Below, one piece after another: positions 41,728 through 49,098 of a stretch of DNA of 64,000 bases. A program made the position numbers and the translations under genes. A model generated the notes under the pieces. The model was not told the DNA's origin. It saw only the letters and a list, made by a program, of their open reading frames with translations, and searched no databases. Source of the stretch: Lujinxingia litoralis (lineage in GTDB: Bacteria > Myxococcota_A > Bradymonadia > Bradymonadales > Bradymonadaceae); NCBI RefSeq assembly GCF_003260125.1, contig NZ_QHKO01000001.1, positions 62,001 through 126,000 on the forward strand, written 5' to 3'. Position 1 is the first letter of the stretch, and each line of letters opens with the position of its first letter.

Positions 41728-42207
41728 ATGAGCTGGAAGTTTCTCGACATCTCCACATTGCGCGACGTCGATCTCTTTGCCGGCATCAGCGATCGCGCGC
41801 TGGAGTCGCTGCTGGCCATCACCACCACCCTTCACCCCAAACCGGCCGAGCTCATCTTTCGGGAAGGCGATGCGGGCAACGCCCTCTACATCATCCTGGA
41901 TGGCGAGGTGCGCATCTCCAAAGACATTCACGGCGTCGGCGAGGAAGCACTGGCGTTTTTAAAAGCCGGCTCCTATTTCGGCGAGATGGCCCTTCTGGAT
42001 GAACATGCTCGCCGCAGCGCGCATGCCATCGCCGGCGGGACCTGTCACCTGGGCGTGCTGGAGCGCGACGCCCTCCTGAAGCTGATGCGCGACGACCGCG
42101 ACCTGGCCAATGAAATCCTCTGGAGCTTTGTGGCCACGCTCTCCGCGCGCCTGCGCGAGAGCAACGAAAAGATCGCGTTCTTTGCCATGAGCAACATGTT
42201 TGAGTGA
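41728..42207 (+). CDS. Stand-alone cyclic-nucleotide-binding domain protein
   Basis: 159 aa from ATG 41728 with GGAG 5 nt upstream. A single CAP_ED (cNMP-binding) domain: IFREGDAGNALYIILDGEVRIS, the phosphate-binding cassette SYFGEMALLDEHARRSAHAIA (Gly-Glu and Arg-Arg present), then FVATLSARLRESNEKIAF. No helix-turn-helix follows, unlike Crp/Fnr regulators, so it is probably a sensor that acts through protein contacts. It lies 92 nt before the acyl-CoA dehydrogenase, on the same strand. Confidence 0.85.
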   Translation: MSWKFLDISTLRDVDLFAGISDRALESLLAITTTLHPKPAELIFREGDAGNALYIILDGEVRISKDIHGVGEEALAFLKAGSYFGEMALLDEHARRSAHAIAGGTCHLGVLERDALLKLMRDDRDLANEILWSFVATLSARLRESNEKIAFFAMSNMFE

Positions 42208-42228
42208 GCCCGGCGCGGCCCGAACTCC

Positions 42229-42257
42229 TTGTTGCCCTGAGTCGGCTCTCGTACACT
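42229..42257 (+). promoter_or_regulatory. Possible sigma-70 promoter for the acyl-CoA dehydrogenase
   Basis: TTGTTG (42229-42234), a 17-nt spacer and TACACT (42252-42257) lie 43 nt before ATG 42300. A moderate match. Confidence 0.35.
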
Positions 42258-42299
42258 GGAGCCCTATCTAAAAACTCAGACGCCCAGGGAGACGTGCGC

Positions 42300-43448
42300 A
42301 TGAAAAAGTATGCCCAGTTCACCGACGAGCACGACATCTTTCGCAAGGCCGTGCGCGACTTCTGCCTCAACGAACTCGCCACGCACGCCGACGACTGGGA
42401 AGCCGCGCGCGAGTTCCCCCGCGACGTCTTTGAACGCATGGGCGAGCTGGGGTTTATCGGCTGTCGCTACCCCGAAGAACTCGGGGGCTCGGGAGGCGAC
42501 ATCTGGCATACCGCGGTGCTGGCCGAAGAGCTCCCACGGGCCTCGATGGCCGGCCTGACCATGGCGCTTCTGGTCCAGAGTGACATGGCCACGCCCGTCA
42601 TCGCCGAGTTGGGCACACAGGAGCAAAAAGAAGAGTTTTTAATCCCCGCCCTCCGCGGCGAAAAGATCGCCGCCCTGGGCATCTCCGAGCCCGGTGCCGG
42701 CAGCGATGTTGCCGGCATCCGAACCAGCGCGCAGCGCGAGGGCGACGACTTCATCATCAACGGCCAGAAGACCTGGATCACCAACGGCACCCGGGCCGAC
42801 TTTATCACCCTGGCAGTACGCACCGACCCGGATAACCGTTACGGCGGCATCAGCCTCTTTCTCTTCCCGACCGATACGCCGGGATTCAGCGTGGGCCAGA
42901 AACTCGAAAAAATCGGAAACCACTGCTCCGACACCGCCGAGCTCTTCTTCGAAGACTGCGCCTTGCCGGCGCGCTACATGCTGGGCGAAGAGGGAGCCGG
43001 ATTCTACTACATCATGCAAAACTTCCAGGGAGAGCGGCTGGTCGGCGCCCTCACCGGCATCGCCAGCGCTCAGATCGTGCTCGATGAAACGATCACCTAC
43101 TGCCGGGAACGTCATGCCTTCGATCGCCCCCTCTCGGGCTTTCAGGTCACTCGCCACAAGCTCGCCGAAATGGAAACTCAGCTTGAGGCATGCCGTGCAC
43201 TGACCTACCACGCCGCCCAGCTCTTCGAGCGCGGGATCCCCTGCCAGCGCGAAATCTCCATGGCCAAGATGCTGGCCGGCGAACACGCAATGAAGGTCAT
43301 CGACGGCTGCCTGCAACTCCACGGTGGGATGGGTTACGTTGAAGAAGGCCCCGTGGCCCGCGCCTGGCGCGACGCGCGCCTCCTCTCCATCGCTGGCGGC
43401 ACCACCGAGATCATGAAGGAAATCGTCTCCAAGGTCATGGGCCTCTGA
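42300..43448 (+). CDS. Acyl-CoA dehydrogenase
   Basis: 382 aa from ATG 42300; the frame extends back into the preceding gene. FAD-dependent oxidation of acyl-CoA to enoyl-CoA. The three-domain family layout is seen: N-terminal helices, the middle beta-domain with signature LGISEPGAGSDVAGIRTSA and the FAD/substrate contacts KTWITNGTRADF, and the C-terminal helical domain ending LHGGMGYVEEGPVARAWRD and IAGGTTEIMKEIV. The block around GYVEEGP is near where short/medium-chain types have their catalytic Glu, but I cannot assign chain length. ETF genes are not in the window. Confidence 0.93.
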   Translation: MKKYAQFTDEHDIFRKAVRDFCLNELATHADDWEAAREFPRDVFERMGELGFIGCRYPEELGGSGGDIWHTAVLAEELPRASMAGLTMALLVQSDMATPVIAELGTQEQKEEFLIPALRGEKIAALGISEPGAGSDVAGIRTSAQREGDDFIINGQKTWITNGTRADFITLAVRTDPDNRYGGISLFLFPTDTPGFSVGQKLEKIGNHCSDTAELFFEDCALPARYMLGEEGAGFYYIMQNFQGERLVGALTGIASAQIVLDETITYCRERHAFDRPLSGFQVTRHKLAEMETQLEACRALTYHAAQLFERGIPCQREISMAKMLAGEHAMKVIDGCLQLHGGMGYVEEGPVARAWRDARLLSIAGGTTEIMKEIVSKVMGL

Positions 43449-43466
43449 ACCTTCGCCCTCCGGCAT

Positions 43467-43500
43467 AAAAAAGCGCCCCCTTGGCGGGGGGCGCTTTTTT
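43467..43500. terminator. Bidirectional terminator between acyl-CoA dehydrogenase and gcvPB
   Basis: Stem agcgccccc/gggggcgct with a short loop, flanked by runs of A on the left and T on the right; serves both convergent genes. Confidence 0.85.
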
Positions 43501-43526
43501 GGTCACTATACTCGTATCGCAGAGCG

Positions 43527-45110
43527 TTAACGATTCTCGCGTTGCGCCTGCGCATGACGGTAGGTAAGCACCGGCCGGCGTGCCGCAGCCGTCTCATCCA
43601 GACGAGTGCGAAACGCATTATGCGGCGCCCCCTTGAGCTTCTCGGGCGCTTCCACCGCCTCACGGTGAATGGTCCGCATCACCGCGAGAAACTCATCCAG
43701 GGTGCGCAACGACTCCGTCTCAGTGGGCTCGATCATCAGCGCGCCCGGCACGTTGAGCGGGAAGTAGGTGGTGGGTGGATGGATCCCGAAGTCGATCATG
43801 CGCTTGGCGATATCGAGCGTGGTCGCACCACCGGCTTTATACGAGCTGTCATCAAAGACAACTTCGTGCATGCAGATCCCCGGGTAGGCCACGTTGAACA
43901 CGTCGTTGAGCTGGCTGCGCACGTAGTTGGCATTGAGCACGGCGCGCTCGCTGACCCGGGGCAGATTGCTGCCGTACTCGCGCAGATACGTGTAAGCCCG
44001 CACGTACACCAGGAAGTTCCCCAGGAAGGCTTTGACCTTCCCCACCGAGCTCTCGTAACCCTCGCGCACGAGCCGAAAGCGGACCTCCCCTTCTTCGTCG
44101 TGGCGTTCGATCCGGGGCACCGGCAGAAAAGGCGCCAGGTCTTCACTCACACAGATCGGACCACCGCCCGGCCCTCCGCCACCATGAGGGGTCGAAAAGG
44201 TCTTATGCACATTGTAGTGCATCACATCGATGCCAAAGTCTCCCGGGCGAGCCTTCCCGAGGATGGCGTTCATGTTGGCACCGTCCATATAGACTTTGCC
44301 GCCCCCCTCATGGACGATCTTGCAGATTTCGGCGATTTCCCCCTCAAAGATGCCCATGGTGTTGGGGTTGGTGATCATCAACCCGGCCACCGTGTCATCC
44401 ATCACCGCGGCCACCGACGCCGCACTGAGCGTCCCGTCCGGGCTCGAAGGCACCTCCACCACGCTGAACCCGTTAAATGCCGCCGACGCCGGGTTGGTGC
44501 CGTGCGCGGAGTCGGGCACGATGATCTTGGTGCGTTTCACATCGCCGCGCGCCTGGTGATAGGCGCGAATGCACATCAGGCCGGTAAGTTCCCCCTGGGC
44601 GCCGGCGGCCGGCTGCAGCGAGCACTGCGGCAGGCCCGCCACCTCACAGAGGAGACGCTCCAGATTCCACAGCAGCTCCAGCGCCCCCTGACACCATTGC
44701 TCGGGCATGTAGGGATGCAGACGCGCAAACCCGGGAAGCCGCGCAACGGCCTCGTTGATTTTGGGGTTGTACTTCATCGTACACGACCCCAGCGGATAGA
44801 ACCCCGTATCAATGGCGTAGTTCCACTGGCTGAGCCGGGTATAGTGACGCACCACATCGGGCTCGGTCACCTCCGGGAGCCGGGCATCTTCGGTACGCAT
44901 CAACCCACCGAGTTCCCCGGCCACATCGATGCGTTCGACATCCCAGTCGCTCTCCGAGAACACAAACCCGCGACGCCCGGGCTCGCTGCGCTCAAAGATC
45001 AGCGGCTCTTCAAAGTTCAACCCTCGCGACACACGGTCGGATGGTGAAACGGGTGCGTTATCGACAAAGGCATTCAGCCCCACAGGGACTTCCACAGGAT
45101 GCTTGCTCAT
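43527..45110 (-). CDS. gcvPB: Glycine dehydrogenase (decarboxylating) subunit 2
   Basis: 527 aa. The C-terminal half-protein of the P-protein in organisms where it is split. It carries the PLP lysine in MHYNVHKTFSTPHGGGGPG and other P-protein blocks: GFYPLGSCTMKYNPK, PAAGAQGELTGLM, VPDSAHGTNPASA and FGIHPPTTYFPLNVPGA. It decarboxylates glycine and passes the aminomethyl group to the H-protein. Normally gcvPA, gcvT and gcvH are next to it, but here the neighbours are a ParA-like gene and an acyl-CoA dehydrogenase, so the partners must be elsewhere. GGAG 8-9 nt before ATG 45110. Confidence 0.96.
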   Translation of the reverse strand: MSKHPVEVPVGLNAFVDNAPVSPSDRVSRGLNFEEPLIFERSEPGRRGFVFSESDWDVERIDVAGELGGLMRTEDARLPEVTEPDVVRHYTRLSQWNYAIDTGFYPLGSCTMKYNPKINEAVARLPGFARLHPYMPEQWCQGALELLWNLERLLCEVAGLPQCSLQPAAGAQGELTGLMCIRAYHQARGDVKRTKIIVPDSAHGTNPASAAFNGFSVVEVPSSPDGTLSAASVAAVMDDTVAGLMITNPNTMGIFEGEIAEICKIVHEGGGKVYMDGANMNAILGKARPGDFGIDVMHYNVHKTFSTPHGGGGPGGGPICVSEDLAPFLPVPRIERHDEEGEVRFRLVREGYESSVGKVKAFLGNFLVYVRAYTYLREYGSNLPRVSERAVLNANYVRSQLNDVFNVAYPGICMHEVVFDDSSYKAGGATTLDIAKRMIDFGIHPPTTYFPLNVPGALMIEPTETESLRTLDEFLAVMRTIHREAVEAPEKLKGAPHNAFRTRLDETAAARRPVLTYRHAQAQRENR

Positions 45111-45227
45111 CGCGTCATCTCCATCGCGTTAACGATGCATGATATCGTTGCTCTCCGAGGGCCTCGGCGGCCCCCCCCTACGCTCTTAGGTCGACCGAGG
45201 GTCAGGCGCAAGCAACATCCCACCGGT

Positions 45228-46085
45228 TCAGGCCAGGCGCGCTATCACTTCGTCGGCCAGCGCCCGGTAGTGCTGAGCTCCGCGGCTCTGTGGAGCATGC
45301 TCAAAGATCGACTCTCCACTGAGCTGCGCCCGCGCCAACTGCGTGTTAATCCCGATCGACTGCTCGAGTACCAGGTCGCCCCAGGCCGCTTCGATGCTCT
45401 GAAGGATCTCCTGATTGATCGTGACGTTGCGCCCGTCGACCCGGGTGAGCACCACCCCCAGAATCTCGACACGGTGATGCAGACGGTCCCGAATTGTCAG
45501 CACCGTATCCAGGAGTTCATCGGCCCCCTGAACACTCAGCGGCGAGAGATCGGTGGGGATAAGCACCTGATCGGCGGCCAGCAGCGCGTTGAGCGTCAGG
45601 TTGCCCTTGTTCGGCGGGCAGTCCATCAGAATTACATCGTAGTGCGTGCGCGCGTACTCCAGCGCGTCACGCAGAAGGAGTTCTTTGCCGATCTTCTGGC
45701 TGATGCGGCCCTCGGCCTCGGCCAACCCCTGATCGGCCGGCGTCAGATCCAGCCGCTCAATGGTGGTGGCGCGCCTGGCATCGAGCACATCAAGTCGCTC
45801 ATCGCTGAGCAGCACTTCGCTGATCGGCGTCGGCTCCGGCCCCACCGCAGGCAAGGCCGCACTCAAACTGGTGGAGCAATGCCCCTGAGCGTCGAGATCG
45901 ATAAGCAACACCTTCTTATTGTGAAAGGTTGCCAGCCCACACGCGAGGTTGACGGCGGTCGTCGTCTTGCCCACCCCTCCCTTGACGGTCGCCACGGCGA
46001 TCACCACCGCGTTGCGTTGCCCCCTGGGGTACCGCGACTCATTCTTCACCAGCTTTCGTAAGCCTGTACTGATCAAATTGCGCAT
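45228..46085 (-). CDS. Orphan ParA-family ATPase
   Basis: 285 aa. Deviant Walker A motif AVATVKGGVGKTTTAVNLA, Walker A' DLDAQGHCS and DVILMDCPPNKGN identify a ParA/Soj-type partitioning ATPase. The N-terminal 25 residues (LISTGLRKLVKNESRYPRG) are basic and may bind DNA or membrane. No parB, parS or replication gene lies near, so it is probably not a chromosome-partition ParA but one that positions some other cargo (as in orphan ParA/MinD-like proteins). It is divergent from the Cys-rich lipoprotein gene. Confidence 0.88.
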   Translation of the reverse strand: MRNLISTGLRKLVKNESRYPRGQRNAVVIAVATVKGGVGKTTTAVNLACGLATFHNKKVLLIDLDAQGHCSTSLSAALPAVGPEPTPISEVLLSDERLDVLDARRATTIERLDLTPADQGLAEAEGRISQKIGKELLLRDALEYARTHYDVILMDCPPNKGNLTLNALLAADQVLIPTDLSPLSVQGADELLDTVLTIRDRLHHRVEILGVVLTRVDGRNVTINQEILQSIEAAWGDLVLEQSIGINTQLARAQLSGESIFEHAPQSRGAQHYRALADEVIARLA

Positions 46086-46154
46086 GATGGCCTTTGCCAG
46101 ATTTTAAGTCGTCATTGTTCCGACCCGGTCGCCGAAAAGACAACATAGAAGCGT

Positions 46155-46182
46155 TTGACTTACAAGGCGAAACCCGTATGAT
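46155..46182 (+). promoter_or_regulatory. Sigma-70-like promoter for the Cys-rich lipoprotein
   Basis: TTGACT (46155-46160), a 16-nt spacer and TATGAT (46177-46182). Both hexamers match five of six consensus bases. The leader to ATG 46326 would be about 135 nt and includes a small stem tcagcc/ggctga with a TTCC loop (46220-46235). Confidence 0.6.
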
Positions 46183-46325
46183 GGTCAGTCCTTTCAAGGG
46201 TAAACTGAACCCCCGCGTCTCAGCCTTCCGGCTGACCGTGGAAGCTCCTTTTGAGTTCGGCCTCGTTGCCGTCTGGAGCGTTCCATGGTCGGAGAGCTGA
46301 CGCACCGATACACCGGGAATGTAAC

Positions 46326-47627
46326 ATGATGAAAACGACGAAATTATCGCTGACGATGGCGCAATGTACACGCCGCTTTCTGATGTCGCTGACGCTGATT
46401 CTGAGTGTGGCTGCACTCACTGCCGGCTGCAGCAGCGACGATGTTGCGGCCAGCACCTGCGTAACAGACACCGACTGCGAGTTGGGCACTGTCTGCGGCG
46501 CCAATAGTCTCTGCGTGGTCGCCGATTGCGAATTCTGCTCGCACGACCAGATTTGCCTGGTCACCGACGAGCGCCCCAATGGCTCCTGCTCGGCCCCCCA
46601 GTGCTACTCGCCGGACGACTGCCCCAATGGCGAGGCCTGCGTCAATAACGTCTGCGGAGGCTCCTCCGTAGCTCCCGAATGCCGCAACGCCGGGGACTGC
46701 GACGATGGCGAGATCTGCAACGCCGCCGGCGAGTGCATTCCTGATGGCTCCAGCGGTGGTTGTGAGAGCATCGACGACTGCCAGGCTGACGCCGAGTTCT
46801 GCGATCCGGCCTCCGGGCAGTGTATTCCGGTGGTGGACTGCCAGACGGTCGAATGCCAGCCCGGTGAGCGTTGCATCGAGGGGTATGGTACCTGCCAGCC
46901 CGACTGCACCCTGCCCGAAGCCAGCTGCCCGAGCGGTGAGTACTGTGACGAATCCACTGGCACTTGCAAAACCAACACCTGTGCCGATATCAGCCCGGAT
47001 TCCTGCACTCCGACCCATCCGCTCTTCGACGCCAACGCCTGTGAATGCGTCCAATGCCTGACCACTAACGACTGCGGTAGTGGGCGCGTCTGCAACGGTG
47101 GAGTCTGCGAGCAGCAGCAGGGCTGCGCAACCCCCTGCTCCACCGACCAGCCCGGTGTCTGTGGCGCCGCCGGTGCCGGGACCCCTTACTGCATGGGCAA
47201 CTGCTGTGTGGAATGTGTCGGCGCGGCTGACTGCTCCGGTGGCGAGCTTTGCATCGACGGCTTCTGCGGCCAGGCTCCCGACTGCAACGCCGACCCGACC
47301 GCCTGCCCGGCCGGCTACGAGTGCAGTGCCAGCGGCACCTGTGTGATCCCCAACGCCGGCTCCTCCTGCGACCCTAACGATCCTACCTCTTGCCCCTTCC
47401 CCGGCTTCTGTGACCCCGCCACCAACACCTGCTCGGGTGCCGGCGGAGACATGGGCTGCGGCATGTGCAACCCTGACTGCACCTGCGACGGCGGCCTGAC
47501 CTGCGATGGCTTCTTCTGCTCGGGTTGCGATGGCAGCTTTATGAATCTTCAGGGAGGGTGCCCCGACGGGTTGTTCTGCGGCAATACCTTCGGATTTGGC
47601 AACTTCTGCATTCCCAACCCCTTCTAA
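46326..47627 (+). CDS. Cys-rich multi-repeat lipoprotein
   Basis: 433 aa from ATG 46326 (the next ATG at 46329 is also possible). Lipobox LTAGC (Cys35). The mature chain carries dozens of cysteines in repeated units of about 30-40 residues, such as CVTDTDCELGTVCGANSLC and CLTTNDCGSGRVCNGGVC. This is the Dickkopf-like/EB-like pattern (C-x5-C-x5-C-x5-C) used in many surface proteins of Myxococcota and Bradymonadales. Disulfide-stabilised extracellular protein, function unknown; perhaps adhesion. Codon usage is shifted towards Cys/Asp/Gly but not foreign-looking. A terminator follows at 47681. Confidence 0.85.
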   Translation: MMKTTKLSLTMAQCTRRFLMSLTLILSVAALTAGCSSDDVAASTCVTDTDCELGTVCGANSLCVVADCEFCSHDQICLVTDERPNGSCSAPQCYSPDDCPNGEACVNNVCGGSSVAPECRNAGDCDDGEICNAAGECIPDGSSGGCESIDDCQADAEFCDPASGQCIPVVDCQTVECQPGERCIEGYGTCQPDCTLPEASCPSGEYCDESTGTCKTNTCADISPDSCTPTHPLFDANACECVQCLTTNDCGSGRVCNGGVCEQQQGCATPCSTDQPGVCGAAGAGTPYCMGNCCVECVGAADCSGGELCIDGFCGQAPDCNADPTACPAGYECSASGTCVIPNAGSSCDPNDPTSCPFPGFCDPATNTCSGAGGDMGCGMCNPDCTCDGGLTCDGFFCSGCDGSFMNLQGGCPDGLFCGNTFGFGNFCIPNPF

Positions 47628-47680
47628 ACAAAATGAAGGTTTCGCCGAGTTGGTCCAGACTACGACCTAAGTAAGTCACA

Positions 47681-47716
47681 AGCCCCGCCCCTCCCACACG
47701 GAGGACGCGGGGCTTT
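47681..47716 (+). terminator. Terminator after the Cys-rich lipoprotein
   Basis: Stem agccccgcccctcc/ggaggacgcggggct with a short loop and one bulge, followed by a T5 run. Confidence 0.85.
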
Positions 47717-47920
47717 TTGATTCACGCGCGTGCGTCGCGTGAACCGAGAGTCGCACAGATCGACGCCTCAGCTTGCGCCGTGATGGCGAACATCCCTGGC
47801 CACGCGAGCCTGTGCCCCCTCGTCGGACCGGCGACCTGCTGCCTGGGTGTCATAAGGCCTTACCGAGATATGAGCCGCGGCTCCGAGCGCCGCCCAGGTC
47901 TAGGTCGCCCCCGGGCACAA

Positions 47921-47959
47921 AAAAGCTCCGGGCTCTTCCCAAGAGAGCCCGGAGCTTTT
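47921..47959. terminator. Terminator downstream of manA
   Basis: Stem agctccgggctct/agagcccggagct, with A-run on the left and T-run on the right; about 80 nt beyond the manA stop on the minus strand. Confidence 0.85.
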
Positions 47960-48039
47960 TGTTTATCGGCGAGTGTCTCTAGCCGAAGACCCGAGCGCGT
48001 TCACCACGCCCTGATCTCCGCGTCAACACACGCTCGTGG

Positions 48040-49098
48040 TCAAACCGGCGCAACCTCGGCACCGACACTCACCACTCGGAGATCGCGCAAGAGCAGGTCG
48101 CCGCCCAGCCCTGCTACCGCAAGTCGGGCATCCCTCACCTGCCCCTGGACCCGCCCCAGCGCCGCGGGCACCACGACTGTTTGTCCCGCCTTCAGCTCAA
48201 GTTTCCCGCCCAACCCGTCGTTCAGCGAAAGCGCTCCGGCTACACAGTAGATCACCTGCGCCGAGCTCCGAGCGATCTCCCAGCTTACATCGGCCTGACC
48301 GGCAACGTGGACGGTCTCCAGCCGATAGCCCGGGGCGTCCACGCGCAGCTCTACCCCCTGCCCCAGCGCTATCGGTGCGAGCGCCACCTCGGCAGAGGGG
48401 CATAAACGGCTCACCATCATGGCCTCATCAAGATGCAGCGCACGCAGCTCCCCGTCGAGACCGGGACGATTATAATCGTAGACCCGGTAGGTCGTATCGG
48501 AGGGTTCCTGAACTTCGAGCAGCGCCACCCCGGCACCAATCGCGTGAATTGTGCCCGGACTCACGCGTACGACCTCTCCTGCACGCACTTCCTCGTGATG
48601 CAGCACCGCTTTGAGCGTGCCCTCTCGCGCGGCCCCGGCAAATGCTTCGGGCAACACCTCCCCGTTGAGACCATGCACGATGGAAGCACCGGGTTCGGCA
48701 TCCAGAATCATCCAACACTCATCCTTGGAATGAGCGCCCGGCAGCTCGGCCAGATGCTGCTGCCCCGGGTGCACCTGCACACTCAAGTCCGCGTTGGCAT
48801 CCAGCAGTTTCACCAGAAGCGGAAAGCGCGCGGCGTCGGGGGCCGCCGTACCCACGAGCTCTCGCCCCCACATCCCGACAACTTCGGAGAGCGTGCAACC
48901 TGCCAGGGGACCGGCGGCCACGCTCGATTGCCCCTCGGGCAAATCAGCAACCTCCCAGCTCTCGCCATAGCGGCCCTGAGCCGGCAGCTCCTTTCCAAAG
49001 AGGTCGGCCAGCTTGCGTCCGCCCCAGATCTTCTCGATCAGCACCGGCTGCATCTGGAGCACATGAAGGGGAGCTTTTTTTACGGCATGTTCGGTCAT
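48040..49098 (-). CDS. manA: Mannose-6-phosphate isomerase, class I
   Basis: 352 aa. Type I phosphomannose isomerase, a zinc enzyme that interconverts fructose-6-P and mannose-6-P and feeds GDP-mannose and envelope glycans. Zinc-ligand blocks are seen: SVQVHPGQQHL, SKDECWMILDAEPG and PGTIHAIGAGVALLEVQEPSD, followed by YRVYDYNRPG. The short length (about 350) is that of the bacterial rather than fungal version. Its ATG overlaps the stop of the upstream TPR lipoprotein (ATGA), so the two are translationally coupled. Confidence 0.94.
   Translation of the reverse strand: MTEHAVKKAPLHVLQMQPVLIEKIWGGRKLADLFGKELPAQGRYGESWEVADLPEGQSSVAAGPLAGCTLSEVVGMWGRELVGTAAPDAARFPLLVKLLDANADLSVQVHPGQQHLAELPGAHSKDECWMILDAEPGASIVHGLNGEVLPEAFAGAAREGTLKAVLHHEEVRAGEVVRVSPGTIHAIGAGVALLEVQEPSDTTYRVYDYNRPGLDGELRALHLDEAMMVSRLCPSAEVALAPIALGQGVELRVDAPGYRLETVHVAGQADVSWEIARSSAQVIYCVAGALSLNDGLGGKLELKAGQTVVVPAALGRVQGQVRDARLAVAGLGGDLLLRDLRVVSVGAEVAPV

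Larger units (their letters stand above)
47628..48039. other. Convergent intergenic region with three hairpins
   Basis: 412 nt between the Cys-rich lipoprotein and manA. It contains terminators at 47681-47716 and 47921-47959 and, directly after the first, an 8-bp inverted repeat ttcacgcg/cgcgtgaa (47721-47743, 7-nt loop). No gene. Confidence 0.6.

Noticed and set aside
45111-46325. Possible replication origin around the ParA gene
   Set aside because: No ParB, DnaA boxes, parS or gid genes visible; only a promoter-like sequence.
47721-47743. Inverted repeat considered as a tRNA arm or attachment site
   Set aside because: No cloverleaf can be formed around it and no integrase is near; probably an accessory hairpin behind the terminator.
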